Of a stretch of DNA of 64,000 bases, positions 44,554 through 56,075 are shown one piece after another (the stretch's first letter is position 1; every line of letters starts with the position of its first letter). This DNA comes from Diphasiastrum complanatum. Its lineage: Eukaryota; Streptophyta; Lycopodiopsida; Lycopodiales; Lycopodiaceae. The stretch lies in NCBI GenBank assembly GCA_029204225.1, contig CM055097.1, positions 31,896,802-31,960,801 on the forward strand, written 5' to 3'. The translations under genes and the position numbers were made by a program. Below the pieces are notes generated by a model, which saw nothing but the letters and a program-made list of their open reading frames with translations, was not told where the DNA came from and did no database searches.

Positions 44554-44818
44554 TCTAGTATTTTGTCTTTGTTTTAGTAACTCGTATACACATCATGATC
44601 CTAGTTCTTATTAATTTTCATTTTATGTTTTGTTTTTATTATTTTTTCTTTCTTCTTACTGATTGTCTTTTGCTTCTTAGTCAACACTGGGTCTACCCAA
44701 GAGAATCCGGATTCTTTCGAAACCCAGTTAGCAACTTATGCTTGGGTACTAATGAGACATAAGCAATGCTATTTGGCTAAGATTTTTTGTTTATTGAATT
44801 TTTTATTGTTGTTTTGAC
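44554..44818 (+). repeat. Left direct repeat (pseudo-LTR) of Penelope-like element 2
   Basis: It starts TCTAGTATTTTGTCTTTG and ends TTTATTGTTGTTTTGAC, matching 47340-47661 apart from about 60 bp of extra AT-rich sequence in the right copy. It begins about 275 bp after the reductase stop codon, so it may overlap that gene's 3' UTR or polyadenylation region. Confidence 0.85.
44687..44756 (+). other. Structured segment with hammerhead-like strands in the left pseudo-LTR
   Basis: In order the segment holds CTGGG-TC (44687-44693), TACCCAAG (44694-44701), the palindrome GAATCCGGATTC (44703-44714), GAAA-CCCAG (44719-44727) and CTTGGGTA-CTAATGAG (44741-44756). CTGGG pairs with CCCAG, and TACCCAAG pairs with CTTGGGTA over all eight bases. 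The right copy (47538-47599) has CTGATGAG and keeps the second stem with one G-U pair. The order of strands is not that of a standard hammerhead. Confidence 0.5.
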
Positions 44819-44898
44819 TTAGATCCTTTGACTTTTTGAGTTGCTCGTATATTGTTTCTAAGGTTTACCTTATGACATCACTGACTTCTCTATATAAA

Positions 44899-44931
44899 TT
44901 TGTGAAATTGGATATATTCTAATTTCACAAA
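44899..44931. other. 11-bp perfect inverted repeat in the leader of Penelope-like element 2
   Basis: TTTGTGAAATT (44899-44909) and AATTTCACAAA (44921-44931) enclose an 11-base loop. The repeat is AT-rich, so it could arise by chance, but it is perfect. Confidence 0.8.
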
Positions 44932-45838
44932 TAGATATTTTTCTGTCACTTTAGCGGACATGCAAATTCTTAATGAATTTTCGTCCAAGTAGTGGCCAGT
45001 TGTATGTTCTTATTTGCATATCTTGAGAGGGTGCGCATGCCCCTACAACTAATCTAAATTTTACTAATCAAAAGTAACTCCTCTTACTCGATGTCATGTT
45101 GGTAAGGTTTTTGTTGTTTCATAATAGTTTTATGGCTTCCTTTTTTTTTTTTTTTGGCCTATTACTTATTAATGTTAATCACTTGTTTCTGGCTCTCTTA
45201 GATATTCTCCTTTCCTCTTCCTAGCTCTAATTTTAAAAAGTTTTTGAAGTTTGTTTGAGTTTGTGATTTATTTCCTATTAAGAAGTTGTGTTGTTCCTTC
45301 ATCTTTTTTCTGGTTCTCTTCTAAGTCTCTACTTTTTATATTTAAAGTCTAATTTATAAAATTATTTTTACTTTAGGTTAATTGATGCTCTACTTCCTTT
45401 CTTTTCAACTTTCAATATTTGTCACTCCTTTAGTAATTAAATAAAAATTCCTTCTTGTATAGTTGTAGTCAAGTTTTTCTTGGTTGCGCTTCATTAGATA
45501 AATATTTCAATTTTCCTTAATGTTCAGGTATAAGTTCTTGTTCTTGATGGTATCAAAGTTATAAAGTAAGTTTTATGCTTATTCTAGCCTCTTGGAAAGA
45601 ATTTTGTACATTTGGCTCTTTGGTCATCCTTGTAATTTACCACCAAGAGTCACTTATGCAAATTCTATGAAACCTTTTCTGAAAAAATTTCATGTGATGG
45701 ACTCTCTCATGGTCCAATTAACTTTGTCTCACCATGTTAGAGTCTGAACCATACTCACATGAAGTTTCTTTTCTTTGGGTCCTTTTAGGATCAAGGGCTT
45801 TTTGGTTAGTTCGTGAAAGACTTTTGGTGTGAGAGGGT

Positions 45839-47344
45839 TTGTTATCAGAATGGAAAACTAAAGTTCTAAATTATGTAACTTTGAGTTTGAAAAAAGTTTC
45901 ATCTGTCCCATCTTCTAATATTGATACTTCATTTTCTAATGAGGAAGTTGTTCGTAAGTTTCATAGACGTTTTGTCATTTTTATGTGGATAAATGCTCAA
46001 ACAATTTCTTATTTGTTTGCAAGAAATTCTATTTGGAATCGTTATTAAATGAAGTCCATTCTCCAGTAGGAACATATAACATTTGTTCTCTTTCAACTAT
46101 GAGTTTAATAAAATATCATCAAGATTTTTGTCATTCTTATAACTTAAATTGTTACCCAAATCTTCCTTTTCTTTGTGCTGCATGGAAATTTCATAAAGTT
46201 CCTCAAAGGCCTAGGTTTATTGCAGCAGCCTATAAAACTACGTTGACTGACCTTTCTAAGTGGCTAAGTAGTTGCTTCAAAGCGTTGCTTCCTTCTATTA
46301 TTGAGCTTTGGATACACTTACTTTAGGATGCAAATGTTCATGTTAGTTGTAGTTGGATTTTAAACGATTCTGTAAGTATTATAGAAGTAATAAAGTTTTT
46401 CAACTCCTCTCGTACTTTAGAAGAAAAGACCCAACATATGCTTCTTCAAACCTAGTTTCGTGTTAACAAGCTAATTCGAGATGTTTTTAGCAATAAACTA
46501 AAGGACACTCGATGCAAAGCTTTAGAAGTTGAAAAGAGTGTTTTGCATTTCGAGTTTTGTTGGCTTAAGAACAAAAATCAAGATGTCGATTCAAAGAAGA
46601 AAAGATTTACTAAAATAGTTGATGTTGAAGATGTTTGTTTGTTCTTGGCTGCACTTTCTCTTGGATAACTTGCATATTTCTCTAGGTGATTCGCTTTTTC
46701 AACAAACGATAGGTATTTGCATGGGTACTAATTGTGCTGTTCATCTAGCTAACTTTTATCTTTTCTCTTATGAATTTGAATTTATGCAAATATTAGTTTC
46801 TTGTGGTACTTGTCCCATCTTATTGCATGAATTAGCTCATGTTAGAAGATATATTGATGACTTATTTGTTCCTGATCTTCCTAATTTTGGTAGTTTTGTA
46901 TATAAAGACCCTAACGTTTTTGGTGGAGGAATCTGTCCTAAAGACTCATGTGAACTTAATCATACAACTAGTGATGATAAGTGCAATTTTTTAGACCTTT
47001 CTATAAGCCAGGGTAGGTCCGGTGTATTGGTTGATATTTTTGATAAAAGGCTGCAGCCAAAATATAGTAACTTGAACATAATTCGCATGCCTCATATTTC
47101 TTCAAATATTTTAGATTATGTTAAATATAGAGTGCTCACTTCTCAATTCTACAGGTTTTCTCGTCTTTGTACTAGTAGAGATGCTTTTGTAGACCAATCA
47201 AGCAATCTAATCATTTTGTTACTCCATAAGGGTTACACGTTTACGAAAATCATGAAAAAAGTTGTTTCAGCTTATGGTATGTTTAAGATGATTAATCATA
47301 GAATCCAGAAAAGTGGGGAGCTAAGGAGCCCGCTTTGTTTCTAG
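45839..47344 (+). pseudogene. Reverse transcriptase region of Penelope-like element 2
   Basis: The best-kept part is a 241-residue frame (46619-47344) covering the palm and thumb with the YIDD box. The upstream region (45839-46330) holds the N-terminal and finger motifs in more than one frame. The stop at 47342-47344 lies at the very start of the right pseudo-LTR, as expected if that repeat is the element's own 3' end. The enzyme class copies element RNA into DNA at the target. This copy is probably not functional as a whole. Confidence 0.78.
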
Positions 47345-47661
47345 TATTTTGTCTTTGTTTTAGTAACTCGTATACACATTATGATCCTAATTCTTATTTA
47401 TTTTCATTTTATGTTTTGTTTTTATTTTATTTTTAATTAGATTTAATTTATAAATTTTATTTTTGAATCTCATTTTATTTAAATTATTATTATTTTTTCT
47501 TTCTTCTTACTGATTGTCTTTTGCTTCTTAGTCAACATTGGGTCTATCCAAGAGAATCCGGATTTTTCCGAAATCCAGTTTAGCTTGGGTACTGATGAGA
47601 CATAAGCAATGCTATTTGGCTAAGATTTTTTGTTTATTGAATTTTTTATTGTTGTTTTGAC
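47340..47661 (+). repeat. Right direct repeat (pseudo-LTR) of Penelope-like element 2
   Basis: This is the partner of 44554-44818, with an extra AT-rich block at about 47427-47490. The CTGATGAG box is at 47592-47599. Confidence 0.85.
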
Positions 47662-48551
47662 GGTTTGTTTAAGTCATTGATGAACCATTTTTACACTATA
47701 TTAGAGTAGGGAACCTGTTCTCTGATATGTGAAATGATTCCAAAAAAAATGTTGATAGAAGTGTTGCATGCCATGACTATGATACTAGGAGCTCAAGCAA
47801 TTCTTGCATTTGTCGTTTTCCATCAGTATCCAAAAATCTTACTACATACCGTTGGGAGAGGAGGCAAGCGTCTTTCTAATAGTATGCATCAGTATTAGGA
47901 AACTAGGGTTTTGTCTATACACTGTTAGAGCAAGTGAATGATTCTATATTGTGGTTTGGTAGCATACGCAAACATTTTCTTCATAGTAACTGCATTTGGT
48001 TGTTGTGATTACTAGAATACCCAAGGCTACACAGTAGGTAGTTGGGAAGCGATTATGAATAGGATAACTTATCATGATAGAGACCATAGCAGTTGTTTAG
48101 GCCAAGTTGACAAATAAACCTACCTTTTTCCTACCATACTTCTGGAAGGTTGGAAACTTCCATTGGTGAGAGACCGAGATGACCCCAGGGTTGGAAGTAG
48201 TTTTCATCGATTACCGTCGAATTTAAGTTCAATTCAATCTTACACTTTACCATTGTTTTCCACTCCACGCCTGAGTCCTCACCTATGACTTCTTCCTCGC
48301 ATCCTTCATCTGAATTTGATGGAACTTTATTTTTAGACATGGCTTCCCACTCAGATACTATGTCCTCCTCTAGAGTTGGCTCAATTTTTTTTTCTTTTCA
48401 ACATGATCTCCCACTTAGATCCATCACTCTAACTCTCAAATGGAAGTAGATGTTGATTTTCTACATTGCCAATGGTGCTAATTGTGTTGTCTTCCATAAC
48501 CAAAGATCAAGAGACGATTTTGGATCTTAGTGATTAACAAAATTTTCACAT
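47662..48551. other. Stretch left of Copia family B copy 2; possibly its LTR
   Basis: No gene is supported. The last bases (TTTTCACA at 48544-48551) directly precede a Met-tRNA primer-binding site, so at least the right part should be LTR sequence of that element. I could not find the LTR start. Confidence 0.35.
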
Positions 48552-49690
48552 GGTATCAGAGCTTTTGTTGCAGGTTATTGAAGGATCAGTCATATTTAGC
48601 AAAGATTTGGAGGAGTTACCAATTCTAGAGTGTGCTAGATTGATTTCTACTAAAAAATCAAGCATTTTGCAAATGTAGAACTGATCTTTTTTAGGTCAAA
48701 ACTCAATTTAGGTTTATGAAATTGAAGTAGGCCAATTTCACATGTGCCTTACTAGATTTGGCCAATTTTTATTGCATTAGGAAAGCTTCATTGGAGGCTA
48801 CAAGATTCTTTATCAAGTTTTTGACAATTGCATGTAGAATTTGGAAGATTCAATTTTTTGTGATTTTGTCAAAACCCTAATTTTGTTTGGATCTCTATTT
48901 TTTGAGGTTGCTGGACTTCAAAATAGTGTGTTTCAGTCTTAGGAAGTGGCAAGATTCAGTAGATTGTGGGTGGATCAAAGGTTGATCAAGATTTCTTCAT
49001 TCTATGTGTTGATTTGCTAGTTATAGTGCTAAAAGAGAATTGAGAGGTTCCATATCTTTGTGATTGATTTTTGGAAACATTTTTTGTTATTCAAAAGAGT
49101 GCTTTGTGCATTGGAACAGATTGAAAGAGAGGATAAGGTCACTTCAACATGGCTACAAATGGAGGTTTTATGTTGGAGAGCAATGATAGGCTTACCTCAT
49201 CAAACTACTCTACATGGAAGGTGAGAATGGAATCACTTCTTGAGATGCATGAGTTGTTGGACATTGTTGTAGGAGTGGATGAAAGACCCTTGGTACAACG
49301 AGATCAAATCAGGTAGGACAAGAGAGCTAAAAGAGCTCTACACATGATCAAGATGAATGTTACCAATGAGCTACTTAAGGAGATTGGTAAATGCATATCA
49401 TCTTTGGAGGCTTGGGAAGCTTTGAGGAAGCTTTATGAATCCAAGTCTACATCTAGGGTACTAACCCTAAGAAGAAAAATCTTTCAAAATTTTCAAAAGA
49501 AGGAAGAGAGTGCTCATGCCTTTGTATTGAGAGTTAAAGCACTTAATGATGAGCTAGCATGCATTGATGATAGCATTAAGGAAGTAGAACTTGTGCAAGT
49601 TATACTTAATGGATTGTTGGATGAGCATGCTAACCTTGTTCAAGCTTTACAATACAAAAGACTTTGCCAAGCATGGTGGATTTGCAAGAA
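48552..49690 (+). mobile_element. Copia fossil, family B, copy 2 (primer site, leader, gag)
   Basis: TGGTATCAGAGC (48552-48563) is the primer-binding site. A leader homologous to 30720-31139 leads to a gag frame from 49149 (MATNGGFMLESNDRLTSSNY) that continues through 49690 (VQVILNGLLDEHANLVQAL). It matches copy 1 closely, including the RVLTLRRKIFQ core. The copy is broken. Confidence 0.8.
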
Positions 49691-49739
49691 GTGTTGGTGA
49701 ATGAAGAGTATAGGCTTCAAGCAAGAGGTGGATCTTCTG

Positions 49740-51250
49740 TATGACCTGATCTTTTGCATCTGTTGCAAATCTTCCTATCACTAGAGTCTTTTTGTTGTTT
49801 TCCTGATTGTCAATCATTTGTTTTGGATTCGTCTGAACGATTTCCATTCTTCTTAGATGACTCCCTCTTAGACTTAAACTTCTTCGAAGATTTATTCTTC
49901 TAAGTAAATAGAGCTTTTTCTGAATCACCATTATCGTCATAGTGTTCACAAGCTTCTACTTCCTCTTTGACTCCATCTATCGCCTTTTGAAGTGTCATAG
50001 ACAAATCTTTCGTCAGTGAAGTTCAAGTTGTGTGGAATGACTTGGGTAGGGCTCGAAGAAAATAGCTACGCTGTTTTTCCTTTGAGATTGCATTTTCGGT
50101 GTCGGAATTCTGCAAAGAAATAAGCAGATCCTTTATCTTTCATATGAAAGTGGTCAGATCTTTGCCATCCCATTGTAGGTAAGTCAGTTGATCCTCCAAG
50201 AACATGATTTGATTTTGTTATTGACTCTCATCCTCGGTTTGCAATTCTTCCCACAATTCTTTCGCATTCGTAGTTGATGAAAGATCTAACATTATGTTTT
50301 CATTCAATGAAGATGCAATAATTGCTATATTTTTGTCATTTTTTCCCCTCCATTCATGAAGTTCTTTGCCAGGAGTAATTGGAATCTCTTCTGTTGAACC
50401 TACCTACTGCCAAAGACCTTCGCCCTTTAGTATGAGTGAAGTCTTTAACTTCCAAACTAAATAATTTGAACCTTCTATATCCAAGATCGTACTGATTTTA
50501 GACTGAATGCTGCTGATCGAAGACATCTTTTAATCTTCCGAATAAGCTCCAGATACGACTGTTGATGGATGTGCTAGTTCTGATACCACTATAGGAAAAA
50601 TACTAGGAATTCTCCTTTAGAGAACACGATGAAAGTTTGAATAAATCAAACTAATATCAGTGTCTTCAATCATGTTTGATTCTGGTCTACGTACTAATAT
50701 ATGTACTAATAGAGCAATTTCTACTTTGATTGAATTTTAAAGCATGCAAAATTAGGAGATATATGAGTGAGTGTGATAGACAATTTCAGATAATCAGAAC
50801 AACTAAAAAAAAATCATCTGTTGCAAACTTTGATCAATCAAATTTTTATAATTCTGATTTTGATTCTTCTATATACACCTCTTGCTGCCTTGTGCTTACA
50901 ATGAGTAAGTGTACATGTATTTATATTGTCACAAGATAGGTCTTTTGGCCTTCTTCCTTTTGTAACAGTCGATCTAACCATTAAGACAGTTGATATACAA
51001 TGATGTTCTGTTTCCAGACAGTTTATGTTTCGAGACTATTTATCTTTCGAGACAGTTTATGTTTTGAGACAATTTATCTTTCAAGACAATTAATCTTTTG
51101 AGACAATTTATCTTTTGAGACAATTTATGTTTTGAGATGATTTATGTTTCGAGTTTGAGTTCGAGTTCCAACAAGAATAACAATGTTTCGAGTTCGAACA
51201 ATAATAAAAATGTTTCAAGTTCGGTTTCAAATACGAGTTCGAGTTTCTTA
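49740..51250 (-). mobile_element. Copia 5' end fossil, family E, copy 2 (gag, primer site, LTR)
   Basis: On the minus strand, gag (about 50526-49740) begins near IQSKISTILDIEGSNYLVWK and contains LKTSLILKGE, closely related to the gag at 17515. A CCHC start (CNRCKRSGH) is near 49750. GTGGTATCAGAAC (about 50578-50590) is the primer site, and the LTR extends right to about 51250. The LTR includes a 17-bp tandem array (51010-51150). The element is broken. Confidence 0.65.
51010..51150. repeat. 17-bp tandem repeat, about eight units, in a Copia LTR
   Basis: Units read GTTTCGAGACTATTTAT, CTTTCGAGACAGTTTAT, CTTTTGAGACAATTTAT and similar variants, with a strict period of 17. It is followed by a looser region rich in TTCGAGTT words to 51250. 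Confidence 0.88.
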
Positions 51251-51261
51251 GCCTTTGTCAA

Positions 51262-52570
51262 TTAGATTGTGCACTTTGTTGGTAGAACTGAGATTTGTTT
51301 GTTGAGGTGTTCTACACGACGAAGGTCAGAAAGTATTTTGCTCCCACTATCAAGAGAGTTTGCATGGGTCCGCAGATGTCGTTGTGCACAATATTTAACA
51401 CACCTTTGGATGTGTGTGTAGTAAATTACTAAGACAAGTAAAATTGACGTGACCCTGTTAGCCGATATTTCCACATGAAAAATGAAGTGTATTTTCACAA
51501 AACTGAAGAAATCGGCATGTCAAACCCGCCTAGTAGAGAAAAAGTCGACATAAAATTGCCTGTAGAATGAGTTCCCCACCCACTCTAAAACTATAGAATT
51601 CTTGTAGCCTTAGAAATGGCTGGTAAAAATATTTTACGATTTTAAAATTGGCCACTTACGAAATTAAAAAATAGTTGACAAAGACGTGCTAAGATTTCAC
51701 CATGTACTGAGTCAATTTCTACTAATATATGATTACCTAGAGTATTTTTCAAGAAAATTGGTTTGTCGAGGAAGCCCTATTCATTGGTTCTTGTATTGGA
51801 TTTGTAGGAGAGTGGCATTGTAAACTTGTTGGATGTTAAAATGTGTTGAGATTTGGAGAGGTTCCATGCTAAGAGGGGTTTTCTCTCCAAAGTGATATGC
51901 CACCTCAATATGCTTGCTCCTAGCATGAAAAATAGGATTGCTTGCCAACTTTTGGGTTGTTAGGTTGTCACAAAAGATGATTGGACTCTTTAAAAAATCC
52001 AGCAAACTAAGATTTGTGATCATCCTCTTGATCCATATCATCTCCTTGGTGCAATGTGTAAGAGCTTTGTACTCGGTCTCACTAGATGACAATGAGATAG
52101 TGGCTTGTTTCTTCGACATCCATAATATTGATTGCACACTCACCAACATTGGCCATGTAGATCACCCTCTTGTTATCTCCATATGCCAATAAGGAAGTGA
52201 ACTGCTCCCTGTGAAAAGTCATGTGTGAGCTTGCTCCACTACCAATCCACCATGGATCAATATCTCCAACAATAGAACTCAAACATGAAGACATTACAAA
52301 AGCATCATCATTTGTGTTTTGAACATCAACACCATCCTCATCAAGAGTTAGATTACCTTGCTTGTCTCCTTGATATCTCTTCTTCTTGTAGCAAACACTA
52401 GCAAAATGCCCCTTGATGCCACAATAGAAGCACTTCAATTTAGACCTATCTTTCTTCTTATCCCAAGAAGAAGACTCACTGTGATCTTGTCCTTTAGACC
52501 ACTTGCTCTTCCCTTTGCCCTTGAATTTGCCTTTGATGAACATAGTCTCTTCTCCATCATGAGATGTCGA
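51262..52570 (-). mobile_element. Copia fossil fragments, family G (gag CCHC, protease, integrase start, RNase H)
   Basis: On the minus strand, 52570-52200 encodes a Lys-rich gag tail with the knuckle CFYCGIKGHFASVC and a protease start WWIGSGASSHMTFH. The segment 52149-51781 encodes RNase H (SKKQATISLSSSETEYKALT, ASNPIFHARSKHIEVAYHF), and 51400-51290 encodes an integrase start (NDICGPMQT). The pieces are those of Copia but form a mosaic, probably of more than one insertion. Confidence 0.7.
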
Positions 52571-52574
52571 TGGT

Positions 52575-55080
52575 TGAATCCAAAGTTTGATTGCATTCAT
52601 TGTCATAAACAGGGTCATGCAGCAGTAGACTATTATCAAAATCCCAAGAACAAGAAGGACAAGCAAACCTTCAGATTCAAATTTTATCAAAGACAAAGCA
52701 GAATGCTCCAGAGCAACAAAAGAGAGGACAATAAAAAAATCAGCAGTATATGTTTGTGCTGATCTATGTTGTTCATCGAACTCAAAAATTCGAGGAGTAG
52801 TACTTGATTCGGGAGCCACCTCACATTTTGTTTTCTCAAAACAAATTTTATCTGACTATAAAAAGATGAATTCTTCGAGATTCATTATACTTGGAGATGA
52901 TTCTAAACATGAAGTTGAATCTGGAACTAGTGTATTGTGGTTAGACATGAATCATGGTGACAAGAAAATGGAGGAAGTTCTCTATGTTCCTACTCTCGAT
53001 AAAGATCTTCTATCTGTAGCAAAGATAGTCAACACAGGAATGTCAGTAACCTTCACAAGGGACTCTTGTAAATTTTGCGATGAATATTCTGATAACCTAG
53101 TTACTAAAGATAACATAAATGGAAACTTGTATCACTTGAGCATTCAAACTCGAGTCGAGCAAGCAAATCAAACTCAAGAATCGACAAATATTCTATGGCA
53201 CAAGAGGTTATGTCACATGAACATGGAAGCCTTGTACCAAGCCAATAAGAGTCAAAGAATTGGAGTCAAAATCAAGAGTCGAGAAATTCGAACTACCTAC
53301 AAATCTTGTCTTAAAGACAAAATGACTCGAACACCTTTTAGTAAAGATGTTTATAAAGCAACCAAGGTAGTAGAAATTGTACATTTGGATATTGTGGACC
53401 ATTCGGAATATTGTCTTTAGGTGATGCAAAAACTTCATAACGTTTATTGGTGAGTTTAGAAAGTTTGCTGTAGTATACTTTATTCGTACAAAATCAGAAG
53501 CTTTCGAGAAATTCATTGAGTATACGAAGTGGGCTGAGAAGTAGATGAGCAACAAGTTGAAGCAAATTCGCACAGATCGTGGAGGTGAGTACATTTTCAA
53601 TGAATTCAAAACTTTATGTACTGATCGAGGTATTATGCATATGAAGACTGCATCATACACACCTCAACACAATTGAATTGCTGAATGAAGAAATCATACA
53701 CTAATGGAAGCTGCCAGGTTTATTATGGCTCATGCAAAAGCAACAAAGCAGCTGTGGGCGAAAGCAGTGGCTACGTCGAACTATTTTCAGAATCGAATTA
53801 TGAAATCTAGAATACTGGATAAAACTCCTGATGAAATATGGTAGAAGTCGAAGCCAAATCTAGCTCATGTTCGGACATCTGGATGTGTAGTTTATATTGA
53901 CATAGTAGACAAATTGAGAAAGAAACTCGATGAAAAGACAGAACAAGGTTTTCTAGTAGAATTCGAGTTACATTCTTCATATTATCGAGTCTACATACCC
54001 GAAACTGGAAGAATAAAAGTTGTTTGAGATGTCAAGTTCGATGATTCAAAGTACATAGCAGACAATGATTTAATCAACTATGAAATTCTTAAGAGTTATT
54101 ATGAGTTACCAACAACAAAAGTAAAGCAAGTAGATGATGAACAAGAATTACCATCTGGACATAGTAGTGGTTTAGATGGAGTTCAAATTCGAGTACTCGA
54201 AAGACTCGAATCACTAGCTTGAATTCAAGCAAAATCAGTCGAAACCCAAAAATGCAGAATTGAATTCGAGACCTATACGAACTGTGAGAAGATCTGATAG
54301 ACAAAGAAAATCACCAGTAAGGTTTGGTCAAGATGTTTCAACAAATATAGCCATCGAATTTTGTGGTTTCACAAACGAACCTCAAACATTCGAGAAAGTT
54401 ATCGATGGACCAAATAAAGATCATTGGATTCAAGCAATGGAAGAGGAAATGTAGTCGATGTATAAGAACAATGTATGGACACTTGCACCTGTACCTGATG
54501 GAAGAAGACCAGTTAAATGCAAGTGGATCTACAAGATCAAAATAGGTCATGATGGAGATAACATCATACAAAGCAAGGTTCGTTGCGAAAGATTTTTCAC
54601 ATAAATATGGGATCGACTACACTGATACTTTCTCACCAGTAGTCAAACACACATCAATTCACTTGTGATTCACTTATGCAGTGGCTCATGATCTCAAAAT
54701 CGATATTGTGGATGAGAAAACTACTTTCTTGCATGCAGAATTAGAAGAAGATTTATTCATGGATCAACCACTTGGTTTTATAAGCCAATATCCAGAATTC
54801 GGATGTCACATGAAGAAAATCATCTATGGTCTGAAACAAACAGCCAGACAATGGTATAGAAAGAAGGACGAATTACTATGTTCTTTAGGCTTCGAACCTT
54901 TATTTGCCGAGTCGAATGTCTATATCAAACGTGTCAAAGATGAAATTATCATTCTAGCTATTTATGTTGACGACACTCTTATCTTCTCAAGAAAAGATAA
55001 ATTGATTTCAGATGTCAAAAGAGACATTTGTGGAATATTCGAGATCAGTGACCTAGTATACATGCTAAGCCAATTGTTGG
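52575..55080 (+). mobile_element. Copia fossil, family C
   Basis: On the plus strand, a zinc knuckle (CIHCHKQGHAAVDYY, near 52600) is followed by protease (DSGATSHFVFSK, near 52810), GAG-pre-integrase (WHKRLCHMNMEALYQANK, near 53200), integrase (about 53350-53990, with IVHLDIVD and KQIRTDRGGEYIF), the RT linker (54260-54460) and RT (about 54470-55080; YGLKQTARQWYRKKDEL, IYVDDTLIFS). It abuts family G in the opposite orientation. It is broken several times. LTRs were not identified; TTGTTGGAAGTAATTC near 55075 may be an LTR start. Confidence 0.8.
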
Positions 55081-56075
55081 AAGTAATTCTAGTGTGTGCG
55101 GTGGCTAAATCTACTTATGGGTGTAGTATAGGGATGTAGAGATTCGTCCACTTTTTAAGTTTCTACAACAAGCTTCAACGAAAATACGGAAAGAATCAAC
55201 ATGAATGAGAGCACTAAGGCTTACCCAACTAGAGCCCGAAACCGAAATAAAACAACAATAAAAATTCTTGCCAAGGCAGACCCAACTAGCAAGATTGATA
55301 AATCTTACTTAACACCCAAAGGGAGATAATAAGAATTGCGGCTAAACTAAGCAATAAACAAATAAAACCATGCCACAATTGAAGGCTAATGAAAGGAGGC
55401 AAGAGGAGGCCCGAGCACCTTCCCTCAAGCTATGCACCTTCCAATGGGAACACAATGAATTGCAAGATAATCACAATAGTAAGTTTGCCTTAATCACAAA
55501 GTGTTGTTTACAATGCAAATACCTCTCCTTTTATGGCAAGGAGGGTCTTCCGTAAGTGTCTACTAACTTATGGGACTAATTTGTTTCTAGCCTTTCTAGA
55601 GCTTCTAACTTAGGATTTAGAGCTTCAAAGTTTTTTAACTTAGGAAAACTTAAGATAAAATATTTCTAATCTTAAGTTTCCTAAGTCTAAGTTCTAAATA
55701 TAAGGTTAAGCTATTTTATTATTATTTAAGCTTCTACTCATGGGATTACAAAACACATGCCATGGTTGAAGTTTATTGACAGATACTCATACGTGGACTT
55801 ACAAAACACATGCCACAGAGTTTTATTTCTTTCTTTTTATTTTCTCTGTGTTAGCACAGTTGCTAATATTATTCCCCTCCTTATTGGATTGGTGGTCCCA
55901 CACCAATCGACACCTTTTCATCTTGGATCTTTTGTGCTTCTTGGAGGCGAGACTGTTGCTGTCGGGAGTGGTAGATTGTCATGCCGATGCCCTCCATCAT
56001 TTGCCATCATAATTTGTTCAAGAAGGGCATGGGTTTGTAATAATGGAGCATACCCTGTGGAAAATTATGGGTTTT
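55081..56075. other. Stretch with no supported gene between Copia family C and the 56 kb ORF
   Basis: The first 300 bases have the composition of an LTR, with repeated 'cccaactag' words. A short repeat of 'acaaaacacatgccac' occurs at 55748 and 55800. Nothing coding is evident. Confidence 0.35.

Larger units (their letters stand above)
44554..47661 (+). mobile_element. Penelope-like retroelement 2, flanked by direct repeats
   Basis: Direct repeats at 44554-44818 and 47340-47661 bracket a coding region (about 45840-47344) for a reverse transcriptase. A pre-RT block reads DKCSNNFLFVCKKFYLE (near 45990). The RT has CAAWKFHKVPQRPRFIAAAY (near 46180), GICMGTNCAVHLANFYLFSY (near 46715), RRYIDDLF with an intact YxDD (near 46850) and CNFLDLSIS (near 46985). 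The thumb has SNILDYVKYRVLTSQFYRFS and LLLHKGYTFTKIMKKV. These are Penelope-class features, and no LTR-type gag, protease or integrase is present. No GIY-YIG domain follows the RT. It differs clearly from element 1 in sequence and is a separate lineage. The 5' part of the coding region is broken. Confidence 0.78.

Noticed and set aside
52358-52762. 134-residue plus-strand ORF
   Set aside because: Its first half is antisense to the family G gag and only the last part is the family C zinc knuckle; it is not one gene.
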